Below are positions 1-8,670 of a DNA stretch of 64,000 nucleotides, one piece after another. Every line of letters begins with the position of its first letter. The stretch's first letter is position 1. Source of the stretch: an uncultured Clostridia bacterium (GTDB lineage: Bacteria; Bacillota; Clostridia; Oscillospirales; Acutalibacteraceae); contig CALGRR010000109.1 in the NCBI GenBank assembly GCA_937880805.1, positions 1-64,000 of the forward strand. The letters run 5' to 3'. A program made the position numbers and the translations under genes. The notes below the pieces were generated by a model. It had not been told where the DNA came from. It saw only the letters and a program-made list of their open reading frames with translations, and searched no databases.

Positions 1-70
1 ATTTTAACGAAAGGAAGGCGGAAATCATCCGATAAAAAACACAGTTCGGATTACTCCCGCCACTCTGATT

Positions 71-1432
71 ATGGGACTTTTAGACAGATTGGACGGTCAG
101 AAAAAGCTGCAGCAGCAAAACACGCAGATGCAGCCTCAGGCAGAAGAGCCTGATAAAAAAACTGAACCCGCAGAAATAAAAGAAGACCCGTTTCTTGATG
201 TTAAACGCAGAATTCACACGGCGATAATCGATGAAATGAATAAAAGCGGCAAAACGATAACAGACCGCGAAACAATGTATAAGCTCGTTGACGATAAGGT
301 TAACGATGACGAATATATGATTCCGAGAATCGACAGAGTGAAGGTTGCCCTTGATTTATTCAACGACATAATGGGATACGGACCCATAGAAGAGCTTGTT
401 CAGAATCCGAGCTACAGCGAAATTATGGTAAACGGCCCGAACCAGGTTTATGTTGAAGATAAGGGCAAGCTCAAGCTTACGGATATAAAATTCAGAGATG
501 AAGAGCATCTTATGAATATTATTGACAGAATTGTTTCGCAGGTAGGCCGTCACGTTGACGAGGCAAGCCCAATGGTTGATGCCAGACTTTCAGACGGCTC
601 GCGTGTTAACGCAATCATTCCTCCGCTTTCGCTGGTGGGCCCCGTTTTAACAATCAGAAAATTCGGTAAAAAACCCATCACCGCACAGCAGCTTCTGCAA
701 TTCGGCTCGCTCACCCCGAATATGCTTCATTTTCTTGAAGCCTGCGTTAAAGGCAAGCTGAATATAGTTGTTGCAGGCGGTACGGGCAGCGGTAAAACAA
801 CTCTTCTTAATGTTCTTTCATCATATATTCCCGAGGATGAAAGAATTGTAACAATCGAAGATGCTGCCGAAGTTCAGCTTAAACAGCAGCACGTCATAAC
901 CCTTGAAGCAAGACCCGCAAATCTTGAAGGCAAGGGTGCAATAACAATCAGAAATCTTGTTAAGAATGCACTTCGTATGAGACCTGACAGAATCATCGTT
1001 GGTGAGGTTCGTTCGGAAGAAACTCTTGATATGCTTCAGGCTATGAATACCGGTCACGACGGCTCGCTCACAACAACCCACGCGAACTCACCCAGAGATA
1101 CCGTTTCAAGACTTGAAACAATGGTGCTTATGAGTGGTATGGAGCTTCCGCTGAAGGCTATCAGAGACCAGGTTTCTTCTGCGATTGACCTTATTGTTCA
1201 GCAGAGCCGTCTGCGTGACGGAACAAGAAAAATCACCTCCATAACCGAGGTTGTGGGTATGGAAGGCGAAGTTGTAAGTATGCAGGATATATTTGTTTAT
1301 GAAACCGACGGCACGGTTGACCCGACGGGTAAATTCATCGGTAAATTCCGTGCAACGGGTGTAAGACCGAATTGCCTTGAAAAAATAAGAGGAAACGGAG
1401 TGACGGTCAATAATGAATGGTTTGCAGATTAG
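71..1432 (+). CDS. cpaF: CpaF/TadA-type secretion ATPase
   Basis: Hexameric secretion ATPase of the Tad (Flp pilus/type II-like) family, which powers pilin export and assembly from the cytoplasmic face of the membrane. The 453-residue protein has a charged, Gln-rich N-terminus, a helical N-domain, and a RecA-like core with Walker A GGTGSGKTT at residues 236-244, the GEVR box with Glu312, and a conserved THANSP segment just after it. Length fits the family. ATG 71 gives the family-typical MGLLDRL start but lacks a nearby ribosome site. The purine-rich AAGGAAGG at 11-18 lies far upstream, so the start is less sure than the gene. The next gene (tadB) overlaps by 20 bases, so translation is probably coupled. 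More tad genes are expected left of the window. Confidence 0.95.
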   Translation: MGLLDRLDGQKKLQQQNTQMQPQAEEPDKKTEPAEIKEDPFLDVKRRIHTAIIDEMNKSGKTITDRETMYKLVDDKVNDDEYMIPRIDRVKVALDLFNDIMGYGPIEELVQNPSYSEIMVNGPNQVYVEDKGKLKLTDIKFRDEEHLMNIIDRIVSQVGRHVDEASPMVDARLSDGSRVNAIIPPLSLVGPVLTIRKFGKKPITAQQLLQFGSLTPNMLHFLEACVKGKLNIVVAGGTGSGKTTLLNVLSSYIPEDERIVTIEDAAEVQLKQQHVITLEARPANLEGKGAITIRNLVKNALRMRPDRIIVGEVRSEETLDMLQAMNTGHDGSLTTTHANSPRDTVSRLETMVLMSGMELPLKAIRDQVSSAIDLIVQQSRLRDGTRKITSITEVVGMEGEVVSMQDIFVYETDGTVDPTGKFIGKFRATGVRPNCLEKIRGNGVTVNNEWFAD

Positions 1433-2405
1433 TATAATAATTCTTTCCGTCTCCTTCGGACTTTTCGGATTTTTCCTTTGGGTCAGCATTGCGGGCACGC
1501 TCACGAAGGGCCGCCGTGATGTTGAGAAGAGATTGAATAAAATTGCAAACAAGCAAAGCAATCTTACTCTTCAGATTCAGGAAAAACAGAAAAAACGCAA
1601 ATTATCAATCCTTAAAAGAGCGACCAACAGCGACGGCAAGCAGTCTGTTCAGAGAAAAAAGCTTATGGATACAATATTCAATGAGCTTATTCTTGCGGAT
1701 ATAATGATGAAGCCCGAAGAATTCAGTATGATATGGCTCGTTTTAACCTTTGTTCCCGCAGGTCTTGCCGCACTTTTTCAGGCGGGTCTGATGCCTTCGG
1801 TAACTCTTGCGGCGGTAGGAGCTTTTTTGCCGATAATATTCATAAAAATAAAAAAAGGCAAGAGAATAAAGGCGTTCGAGGCTCAGCTCGGCGATACGCT
1901 GATAATGATGTGCAACGGACTGCGTTCGGGCTTTTCATTCCAGCAGGCAATGGAAAATGTTGCAAGCGATATGCCTGCACCCATCGGTGTTGAATTCGGC
2001 AGGGTGTGCAACGAAATAAGATACGGTGCAACGCTTGACGATGCACTCAACAATATGGTTGAAAGAGTAAAAAGCCCCGACCTTATGCTTGTTGTTTCGG
2101 CGGTTCTTATTCAAAGAACAACGGGCGGCAATCTTTCTGAAATTCTTTCAACAATTTCCGAAACCATAAGAGACAGAATCAAAATCAAAGGCGAAATCAG
2201 TTCAATAACCGCACAGGGAAGAATGTCGGGTATGATTATCGGTGCACTTCCCGTATGTATTGCGGCAATACTGATGGTTGTTAACCCCGAATATATGTCA
2301 ACCTTTTTCACCACAACGGCGGGCAACATTATGCTTGCGGTTTCTGTAGTAATGGAAGTGCTCGGCTTCTTTGCAATAAGAAAGGTTGTAACCATAGAAT
2401 ACTAA
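1413..2405 (+). CDS. tadB: TadB-type inner membrane platform protein
   Basis: Integral membrane platform protein of the Tad system, a partner of the CpaF ATPase. The 330-residue protein has one N-terminal membrane segment (about residues 8-25), a basic cytoplasmic stretch, a membrane pair around 105-145, a T2SSF/GspF domain at about 165-290 (including QLGDTLIMMCNGLRSGFSF), and a hydrophobic C-terminus. It overlaps cpaF by 20 bases and is followed after 25 bases by its paralogue tadC. This cpaF-tadB-tadC order is the usual one. The assignment of B rather than C rests on order and domain layout. Confidence 0.93.
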   Translation: MNGLQISIIILSVSFGLFGFFLWVSIAGTLTKGRRDVEKRLNKIANKQSNLTLQIQEKQKKRKLSILKRATNSDGKQSVQRKKLMDTIFNELILADIMMKPEEFSMIWLVLTFVPAGLAALFQAGLMPSVTLAAVGAFLPIIFIKIKKGKRIKAFEAQLGDTLIMMCNGLRSGFSFQQAMENVASDMPAPIGVEFGRVCNEIRYGATLDDALNNMVERVKSPDLMLVVSAVLIQRTTGGNLSEILSTISETIRDRIKIKGEISSITAQGRMSGMIIGALPVCIAAILMVVNPEYMSTFFTTTAGNIMLAVSVVMEVLGFFAIRKVVTIEY

Positions 2406-2430
2406 CCACGCGAAAGTGAGGTGAAGCTTT

Positions 2431-3354
2431 TTGGAATTTCTTGTTATTGCTTATTCGTTTTTAGCTTTTATTCTGGTTGTTCTCATTGCCTCGCCCAAAG
2501 GAATGCAGAACGATAAGAAGCAGAGCAGAATCGATAGAATAAACAACACGGTAGGCCAGCCCGTTTATCAGGAGCTCCAGCTTTCGTTTTATGAAAGATT
2601 TCTCGGCAAGGGAATTAAAAAAATTTCCGAAAAGCTCAGCAGATTTGCACCCAAAAAGAAAAATGCCAACAAGAATAAAACTCTTGAAGCCATAAAAAAA
2701 CAGCTTCGCTATGCGGGCATTTTTATGGAGCCTTCGGATTTTCAGTTTATCAAATATGCCTTTTTAATCGGCGTGATTTTTCTCACCCTTATAATCATTG
2801 TTGCGGTTGATATGGAGCCGATGATAATGCTTCTTGTGCTTATGTGCGGTGCACTTCTCGGTGTTATGGGCCCCACAATGTATCTGAGGTCAAGAGTCAC
2901 AAGCCATCAGACGGGAATAAAAAAACAGCTTCCCGATGCAATGGATTTGCTTTGCGTTTGTATTGAAGCGGGATTAAGCTTTGATGCCGCACTTCTCAAG
3001 GTTTCGCAGAAGCTCAGCGGACCGTTCATTGATGAGCTGCTCATTGTTTACCGTGAAATCCAGATGGGCAGAACACGCAGAGAGGCTCTTCAGAATCTTT
3101 GCGATGCAACAAATCTTGATGAACTAAAAACCTTTGCATCAGCCCTTGTTCAGGCGGAGCAGCTCGGTATTCCGATAAACAATGTTATGAAGGCACAGTC
3201 TGAACAGCTCCGCGTTGAGCGAAGCCAGCAGGCAAAGGAAAAGGGTATGAAGGCATCAATCAAAATGCTCGTTCCGATGCTCTTGTTTATTTTTCCCGTT
3301 GTGTTTATAATACTGATGGGTCCGACTGTAATGAATATTATTGAAACATTCTGA
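2431..3354 (+). CDS. tadC: TadC-type inner membrane platform protein
   Basis: Second GspF-like membrane protein of the Tad assembly platform, thought to work as a pair with TadB. The 307-residue protein has an N-terminal membrane segment, a central hydrophobic pair at about 110-150, a T2SSF domain with QLPDAMDLLCVCIEAGLSFD near 170-190, and a hydrophobic C-terminus ending in MGPTVMNIIETF. The start is TTG at 2431, placed 8-10 bases after GTGAGGTG. No in-frame ATG fits better. The stop codon at 3352-3354 overlaps the ribosome site of the next gene. Confidence 0.92.
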   Translation: MEFLVIAYSFLAFILVVLIASPKGMQNDKKQSRIDRINNTVGQPVYQELQLSFYERFLGKGIKKISEKLSRFAPKKKNANKNKTLEAIKKQLRYAGIFMEPSDFQFIKYAFLIGVIFLTLIIIVAVDMEPMIMLLVLMCGALLGVMGPTMYLRSRVTSHQTGIKKQLPDAMDLLCVCIEAGLSFDAALLKVSQKLSGPFIDELLIVYREIQMGRTRREALQNLCDATNLDELKTFASALVQAEQLGIPINNVMKAQSEQLRVERSQQAKEKGMKASIKMLVPMLLFIFPVVFIILMGPTVMNIIETF

Positions 3355-3361
3355 GGTTTTT

Positions 3362-3709
3362 ATGAAAAAAGCAATTCTTTTAAAAAACGGCAATCCGATA
3401 ACCGGAAATGCAGAAACGGCATATTCGTTTTTCAGGCGTTTCAGGGGTCTGATGTTCAGAAAAAGCATAGCAGATGATTATGCTCTTCACATAAAGCCCT
3501 GCAATCAGATACATATGCTGAATATGAAATTTGCCATTGATGTTGTTTACCTTTCGGCTTCGGGTGAGGTTGTCAGGGTTGATGAAAATGTTCAGCCCGG
3601 TAAGATTTGCAAAACGGTGAAAAACGCAAAGAGCGTTATTGAAATGAAAGCTTTCGCAGCAGCGGAATACGGAATATGCGAAGGCGATATTCTTGAAATA
3701 AGAATGTGA
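3362..3709 (+). CDS. DUF192 family protein
   Basis: A 115-residue protein of the DUF192 family, small beta-rich proteins of unknown biochemical role. Family-typical blocks are visible: a Phe/Arg-rich RRFRGLMFR segment near the start, then LNMKFAIDVVYL and a later AAAEYGICEGDILEI. The ATG at 3362 is chosen over an upstream TTG at 3341 because GAGG at 3353-3356 lies 5 bases before it. Several DUF192 genes sit in Tad clusters, and its place between tadC and the coiled-coil gene suggests a secretion-linked role, but this is inference from position only. Confidence 0.85.
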   Translation: MKKAILLKNGNPITGNAETAYSFFRRFRGLMFRKSIADDYALHIKPCNQIHMLNMKFAIDVVYLSASGEVVRVDENVQPGKICKTVKNAKSVIEMKAFAAAEYGICEGDILEIRM

Positions 3710-3719
3710 GGGATTTGAA

Positions 3720-4724
3720 ATGAAAAAGTCAAAAAACGAAGCGGTTGCCCAGGGCAACGCAAAAAATGCAGAGATAAAGGCTGCTTATGCAGTAAAAAAC
3801 AATCCCTCGGATAAAAAAGAAAAGGAAACGGCTGAATATCCGTTCAAAAAGGTAATTTACGGCTATGACCCCGAAGAGGTTGCGGCTTACATAAATGAGC
3901 TTAATGAAACCTATGAATCCTCCTCACGAATGCACGAATCAAAGCTTTCTTCAATGAAAGAGGAGCTTGTGCTTTCCAACCGTGAAAGGGATTCTCTTAA
4001 TGAAAAATATAAGGAATGCAGGGCAAAGCTTGCAGACTCGGCAAATAAAGAGCTTCAGCTGCACGATAATTCTGCAGAGTATGAAGAAACAATAGCCGCC
4101 CTGCATAAAAAATTAGAACTTTCTGAGCGTGAAAACGAAAACCTCAGAAAGGCTGCAGAGTCCAAAAATGAAATGAAGGCACTCGAATATACCGACAGAA
4201 TAGCCGCCCTTGAAAAGGAAAAGGCACAGCTTACACTGACAATCCAGTCACTCCAGACCGAAAACGGTGAGTTGACAGCCGTTTCTCAAAAATACGATGG
4301 CTTGTTTGAATCGTATAACTCCGTTTTGTCGCAGTATGAGCTGCTTAAATCAAAGCTTCTTACAAAAGAGGATGAGATGAAGACCTTGCTTTCGCAGCTT
4401 GAAGACAAGAGTGAGGAAATCAAAACTCTGTATGCGGAAAATGAGGACATAAAAAAGTTTAACGCAGAGCTTGAAATCAAGTCGGGTGTGCTTGAGAAGC
4501 GTGCAGAAGAAAACGAAACGGAAATAATACGCCTTAAGGATGTCAATAAACAGCAGGCGTTTGAATATGCAGAAAAAATCAACACGCTTGAAAACGAGCA
4601 CGCAAGGCAAAGGCTTGAATCGCAGAAGGAGCTGAAAGTCCACAGCTACTATATCGAGCAGGCTCAGCTCACACTTTCAGAGTTGCAAAAGCAGATGATT
4701 CAGATAAAAAAATCACTTGAATAA
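3720..4724 (+). CDS. DivIVA-like coiled-coil protein in Tad cluster
   Basis: A 334-residue, highly charged and almost entirely helical protein. After a Lys-rich tail, residues about 36-60 (FKKVIYGYDPEEVAAYINEL) resemble the N-terminal DivIVA/GpsB lipid-binding and dimerisation motif (F...GYD..EV..Y). The rest is a long heptad-rich coiled coil up to the C-terminus. DivIVA proteins mark curved membrane at poles and septa, so a role in placing the Tad machine is possible, but that is inference. GAGG lies a few bases before ATG 3720. It is 10 bases behind the DUF192 gene and 35 bases ahead of the TadG-like gene, consistent with one operon. Confidence 0.75.
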   Translation: MKKSKNEAVAQGNAKNAEIKAAYAVKNNPSDKKEKETAEYPFKKVIYGYDPEEVAAYINELNETYESSSRMHESKLSSMKEELVLSNRERDSLNEKYKECRAKLADSANKELQLHDNSAEYEETIAALHKKLELSERENENLRKAAESKNEMKALEYTDRIAALEKEKAQLTLTIQSLQTENGELTAVSQKYDGLFESYNSVLSQYELLKSKLLTKEDEMKTLLSQLEDKSEEIKTLYAENEDIKKFNAELEIKSGVLEKRAEENETEIIRLKDVNKQQAFEYAEKINTLENEHARQRLESQKELKVHSYYIEQAQLTLSELQKQMIQIKKSLE

Positions 4725-4759
4725 AGAAAAATAAAAGAAGAGCGAGAGGAGCGACACGG

Positions 4760-6505
4760 ATGAAAAAACTCAGACGGTTTTATAAATCGGAAGACGGTGC
4801 GGCAATGGTTATTGCGGCTTTGAGCCTTGTTGCGTTTCTTTCGGTGGTTTCTCTTGTTACCGATATGGGTCTTAAATATCATCAGAAAAGCCGGCTTCAG
4901 AGTGCAATGGATGCCGCGGCACTTGCGGCGGTGAGGTATATGCCCGATAAAACAAAGGCTAATGCCGTTGCTCTGGAATATGTTGAAAAAAACGGATTTT
5001 CAACCGAGAATGTTGTTGTTGAATTCCCGACTGATGAAATAGTGCGTGTTTCCGATTCAAGAGAAGGAAAAACGATTTTTGCAAGCCTGTTTAATGTTGA
5101 CAGCGTTCAGATAAGAGCCAAGGCGGCGGCAAAATTTGTTGATAAAAATATGGCAATAGATTTTGATTACCTTATGTTTCACGGCGACAGAACGCAGTTC
5201 AACCTCGGCGGTCATTATAATGTCGGCGGCAGCATTTTCGGCAACGGCAACGTTAATGCCGACGGCGGAAGCGGAAGCAAAATTACGGGAACGGTTTTTT
5301 CTGCACAGCAGGCAATGGCAAACCAATACAGCGTTACCGTTAACCGCCTTGAGAGCAATGTTTCATATCAGAAAATGCCTGATTTTGATGAAACGATAAT
5401 GGCGGTTGTGCCAACGCTTGAAGAGAGCGTGTATACCAAATCATACGACCATATCAGCAAGAATTCTTTCTATCTGTTCAAATATGCGGCGGGCACAACG
5501 CTTAATTCAATAATAAGCATCAACGGCAGCACCTATTGCTCAGGAACTCTTTCAACGGGCTACAGCTCTGAGCTTATGACTGTTTACGGAGATTTATATG
5601 TTGAGGGCGATTTTAATCCGCAATGCCCCGTTTATGTTACGGGTAATGTTTATGTTGGCGGAAATCTTACCACCCAATGGGATAAAAATTTCAAGGTTGG
5701 TGGCAGCCTTTATGTTGAGGGCAACACCTCATTTCAGGGCAACACCAACATTTACGGCGAATATTTCTACACGGGCGGAACCCTTACCCGAGGCTCAAAT
5801 TATCTGCTCGGCTGCGACTGTGAAACATATGTTGGCGGCAATATGCTGCTCAGCGGAGGCACAACCTTCAACGGCTCCGTTTACTGTATGGGTGCTTTTG
5901 AAAAGCAGGGCAGCGTTGCTCTGAAAATCAACGGCAATGTTTATGCATATGAAACCCTGAAGCTTGCAAGCGGCGGCACGGTTGTTAACGGTGATATATT
6001 CGTTTACGGCAAAAACGCTCTTTCTTCTGATACCGTGACCGATATAAGCGGTCCGTTCACACATAAGGGCGATTTATATAACAGAAAGGGCGAGATGCTT
6101 CTTTCGGGTCAGGGAGCATATCTTCTGAAAGGCATTGTCTACAGCGGAGGCAGTCTTTCAACAAATCAGGGGCCCGGCGGAATAACACTCGGCGGCTGTA
6201 TGATTGCCGAGGATGATATAAAAATCGGCGGCAGCACCCATACCTATAATGAAGCGGGAGCTACTCTTTCAATCTATTCAAGAAAAGGCGATATAACGCT
6301 TTATTCCCAGCAGGGCGGCTTTGATTTATGGGGTATCATTTATGCACCCAAGGGCAATGTTGCCCTTGCCTCGGGCGATTTTGATATTCACGGAAGCATC
6401 ATCGGCAACACCATAACCTGCAGCCCCGGCGGACTTAATATGTCATATAACGACAGAGAATTGCCGTATTCAAAAGGCATAAAAACCGCCGTTCTTATTG
6501 AGTAA
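4760..6505 (+). CDS. TadG-like pseudopilin anchor fused to bactofilin-like repetitive beta-helix
   Basis: A 581-residue extracytoplasmic protein. The N-terminus has a class III/TadE-G-like layout: basic stretch, EDGAAMVIAALSLVAFLSVV hydrophobic segment starting around residue 12, then a Tad-like helix (QSAMDAAALAAVRYMP). From about residue 135 to the end there is no classical TadG vWA domain. Instead there are many short, Gly-rich turns such as GNVYVGGNL, GSLYVEGN, GDIFVYG, spaced about 15-20 residues, as expected of a right-handed beta-helix resembling polymer-forming (bactofilin-like) repeats. The likely role is a surface-exposed or wall-spanning fibre anchored through the Tad system; this is inference. 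A strong GAGAGGAG site precedes ATG 4760. It is the last gene of the cluster. Confidence 0.8.
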   Translation: MKKLRRFYKSEDGAAMVIAALSLVAFLSVVSLVTDMGLKYHQKSRLQSAMDAAALAAVRYMPDKTKANAVALEYVEKNGFSTENVVVEFPTDEIVRVSDSREGKTIFASLFNVDSVQIRAKAAAKFVDKNMAIDFDYLMFHGDRTQFNLGGHYNVGGSIFGNGNVNADGGSGSKITGTVFSAQQAMANQYSVTVNRLESNVSYQKMPDFDETIMAVVPTLEESVYTKSYDHISKNSFYLFKYAAGTTLNSIISINGSTYCSGTLSTGYSSELMTVYGDLYVEGDFNPQCPVYVTGNVYVGGNLTTQWDKNFKVGGSLYVEGNTSFQGNTNIYGEYFYTGGTLTRGSNYLLGCDCETYVGGNMLLSGGTTFNGSVYCMGAFEKQGSVALKINGNVYAYETLKLASGGTVVNGDIFVYGKNALSSDTVTDISGPFTHKGDLYNRKGEMLLSGQGAYLLKGIVYSGGSLSTNQGPGGITLGGCMIAEDDIKIGGSTHTYNEAGATLSIYSRKGDITLYSQQGGFDLWGIIYAPKGNVALASGDFDIHGSIIGNTITCSPGGLNMSYNDRELPYSKGIKTAVLIE

Positions 6506-6533
6506 TATATATTAATAAAAGTTATAATATATC

Positions 6534-6562
6534 TTGACTTATTAAATACTAAATGATATAGT
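6534..6562 (+). promoter_or_regulatory. sigma-A promoter of the pyr operon
   Basis: TTGACT (6534-6539) and TATAGT (6557-6562) with a 17-base spacer. Transcription should begin near 6569, giving a leader of about 105 bases before pyrC. That leader contains a terminator, so expression is probably controlled after initiation. Confidence 0.85.
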
Positions 6563-6577
6563 ATATTAGATACAGAA

Positions 6578-6650
6578 ATGCCGACAAGGTTTTAATATGC
6601 TTTATCAGTAACAGATCATTTAAGACCTTGCTGCGGCAAGGTCTTTATTT
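6578..6650 (+). promoter_or_regulatory. pyr leader: antiterminator/terminator switch (attenuator)
   Basis: A perfect 10-bp terminator hairpin (arms 6622-6631 and 6636-6645, loop TGCG, then TATTTTAT) lies between the promoter and pyrC. Bases 6585-6594 (CAAGGTTTTA) can pair over 10 bp, with one G-U, with 6621-6630, which is the 5' arm of the terminator. The two structures exclude each other, which is the layout of a transcription attenuator. A five-codon ORF, ATG CCG ACA AGG TTT TAA (6578-6595), overlaps the antiterminator arm but has no good ribosome site. No PyrR-binding-loop sequence is evident, so the sensing agent is unknown. Confidence 0.75.
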
Positions 6651-6673
6651 TATAAATCGAACGGAGTAGGAAT

Positions 6674-7939
6674 ATGAGCTATATTTTCAAAAACTGCAAG
6701 GTTTTTCGTGAAAACGGATTTGTAAATGAGGATTTATTTGTTTGCGGTGAAGTGTTTGCTGATGCAGATTCTTATTCCGATGATGCTGTAGTTATCGATT
6801 GCAAAGGATATTATATTTTGCCCGGTCTTGCAGATGTTCACGTTCATTTGCGGGAGCCGGGTTTTGTTTATAAAGAAACAATAAAAAGCGGCTCTCTTGC
6901 GGCGGCACACGGCGGATACACAAAAATCTGCTCAATGCCAAACCTCAACCCCACGCCCGACTGCACCGAAAATCTTGCCGTTCAGCTTGATGCAATAAAG
7001 AAGGATGCCGCAATCAAGGTTATCCCTTACGGCACAATAACGGCAGGTCAGAACGGCGAAGAGCTTTCTGATATGGAAGCTATGGCGGCTGATGTTGCGG
7101 GCTTCTCTGATGACGGCAAGGGCGTTCAGAACCCCGAAATGATGAAAAAAGCTATGCTCAAAGCAAAATCGCTCGGCAAAATAATTGCCGCCCATTGCGA
7201 GGATAACAGCCTTTTGAGAGGCGGCTATATCCACGACGGCGAATACGCAAGGCTGCACGGCCACAGAGGAATATGCTCCGAATCCGAATGGGGTCAGATA
7301 AAAAGAGATATTGAGCTTGTTCGTGAAACGGGCTGTGCATATCACGTTTGCCATATCTCAACAAAAGAAAGCGTTGAGCTTATAAGACAAGCTAAAAAAG
7401 ACGGTCTTGATATAACCTGCGAAACGGGTCCGCACTATCTTGTGCTTGATGATTCCTGCCTTCAGGAAAATGCGAGATTCAAAATGAATCCGCCGCTTCG
7501 CTCGGCAGAAGACAGAAAAGCACTTGTTGAGGGCATCTGCGACGGCACGGTTGATATGATTGCAACCGACCACGCCCCGCATTCCGCAGAGGAAAAGAGC
7601 AGGGGGCTTGAAAAAAGCCCGATGGGAGTTGTGGGAATTGAAACCGCATTCCCCGTGCTTTATAGAAATCTTGTTAAAACGGGCGTTATCAGCCTTGAAA
7701 AGCTTGTTGAGCTTATGCACACCAACCCCTGCAAGAGATTCAATCTCGGCGGCGGAATAAAAAGCGGCGAGAGTGCCGACCTTGCGATTTTTAATCTCAA
7801 CAAAGAATATACGGTCAATCCCGATGAATTTCTTTCAATGGGAAAGAGCACCCCGTTTGAGGGCGATACCGTTCAGGGTGAGTGCGTGCTGACTGTTTGC
7901 AACGGAAAAATTGTATGGAATAACGGAGAATTGATATGA
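6674..7939 (+). CDS. pyrC: Dihydroorotase
   Basis: Zinc amidohydrolase that interconverts N-carbamoyl-aspartate and dihydroorotate, the third step of de novo pyrimidine synthesis, in the cytoplasm. The 421-residue length is typical of the long (class I) form. Visible motifs are the metal-binding DVHVHLREPGF (His56, His58), GFSDDGKGV, an HCEDN metal box and IATDHAPHS with Asp299. GGAG sits before ATG 6674. It is the first gene of the pyr operon, behind the attenuator, and shares ATGA with pyrK. Confidence 0.97.
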   Translation: MSYIFKNCKVFRENGFVNEDLFVCGEVFADADSYSDDAVVIDCKGYYILPGLADVHVHLREPGFVYKETIKSGSLAAAHGGYTKICSMPNLNPTPDCTENLAVQLDAIKKDAAIKVIPYGTITAGQNGEELSDMEAMAADVAGFSDDGKGVQNPEMMKKAMLKAKSLGKIIAAHCEDNSLLRGGYIHDGEYARLHGHRGICSESEWGQIKRDIELVRETGCAYHVCHISTKESVELIRQAKKDGLDITCETGPHYLVLDDSCLQENARFKMNPPLRSAEDRKALVEGICDGTVDMIATDHAPHSAEEKSRGLEKSPMGVVGIETAFPVLYRNLVKTGVISLEKLVELMHTNPCKRFNLGGGIKSGESADLAIFNLNKEYTVNPDEFLSMGKSTPFEGDTVQGECVLTVCNGKIVWNNGELI

Positions 7940-8670
7940 AACAGAGCATTTTTACAGTAGAACAAAACAAGTGCATTGCTCCGAATGTTTATGAAATGAT
8001 ACTCGGCGGTGACACTTCGGATATAACGGCAACGGGTCAGTTTGTCAATATCAAGCTTGACGGCTTTTATCTCCGCAGACCCATATCGGTTTGCGATTAC
8101 GCAGAAGGAGAGCTTAAAATAATTTATAAGGTTGTGGGCGAAGGCACAGAATATATGTCAAAGCTTGCAAACGGTGCAAAGCTTGATGTGCTCACGGGTC
8201 TGGGTAACGGCTACGATACGGAAAAAAGCGGCGAATCCCCGCTTCTTATCGGCGGCGGTGTCGGCGTGCCTCCTCTTTATGCACTTGCAAAAAGACTTTC
8301 GGCACAAGGCAAAAAGGTCAAGGTTATTCTCGGCTTCAACACAGAATCCGAAATTTTCTATGAGAATGAATTCAAAGCTCTCGGTGCGGATGTTTATGTT
8401 ACAACCGCAGACGGTTCATACGGAATAAAGGGCTTTGTAACGAATGCATTTGAAGCAGTCGGCGAATATACACATATTTTCACCTGCGGCCCCGAGCCTA
8501 TGCTCAAGGCGGTTTATAACGCAAGCGTAACCTCGGGTCAGTTCAGCTTTGAGGAGCGTATGGGCTGCGGATTCGGTGCTTGTATGGGCTGCTCGTGCAA
8601 AACAAAATACGGCAACAAACGAATCTGTAAAGACGGTCCCGTTCTTGAAAAGGAGGAAATCATATGGTAA
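7936..8670 (+). CDS. pyrK: Dihydroorotate dehydrogenase B, electron transfer subunit
   Basis: FAD and [2Fe-2S] subunit of the NAD-dependent class 1B dihydroorotate dehydrogenase. It passes electrons between PyrD and NAD. The 244-residue protein has an N-terminal ferredoxin-reductase-like FAD domain (RRPISVCDY), a nucleotide-binding segment (LLIGGGVGVPPL), and a C-terminal cluster site with Cys211, Cys216, Cys219 and Cys231. The start overlaps the pyrC stop by 4 bases, and the end overlaps pyrD by 7 bases, so the two subunits are translationally coupled. Confidence 0.96.
   Translation: MKQSIFTVEQNKCIAPNVYEMILGGDTSDITATGQFVNIKLDGFYLRRPISVCDYAEGELKIIYKVVGEGTEYMSKLANGAKLDVLTGLGNGYDTEKSGESPLLIGGGVGVPPLYALAKRLSAQGKKVKVILGFNTESEIFYENEFKALGADVYVTTADGSYGIKGFVTNAFEAVGEYTHIFTCGPEPMLKAVYNASVTSGQFSFEERMGCGFGACMGCSCKTKYGNKRICKDGPVLEKEEIIW

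Noticed and set aside
6578..6650. Classical PyrR-dependent attenuator
   Set aside because: The terminator switch is present but no PyrR-binding loop sequence was seen; recorded as an attenuator with unknown sensor instead.
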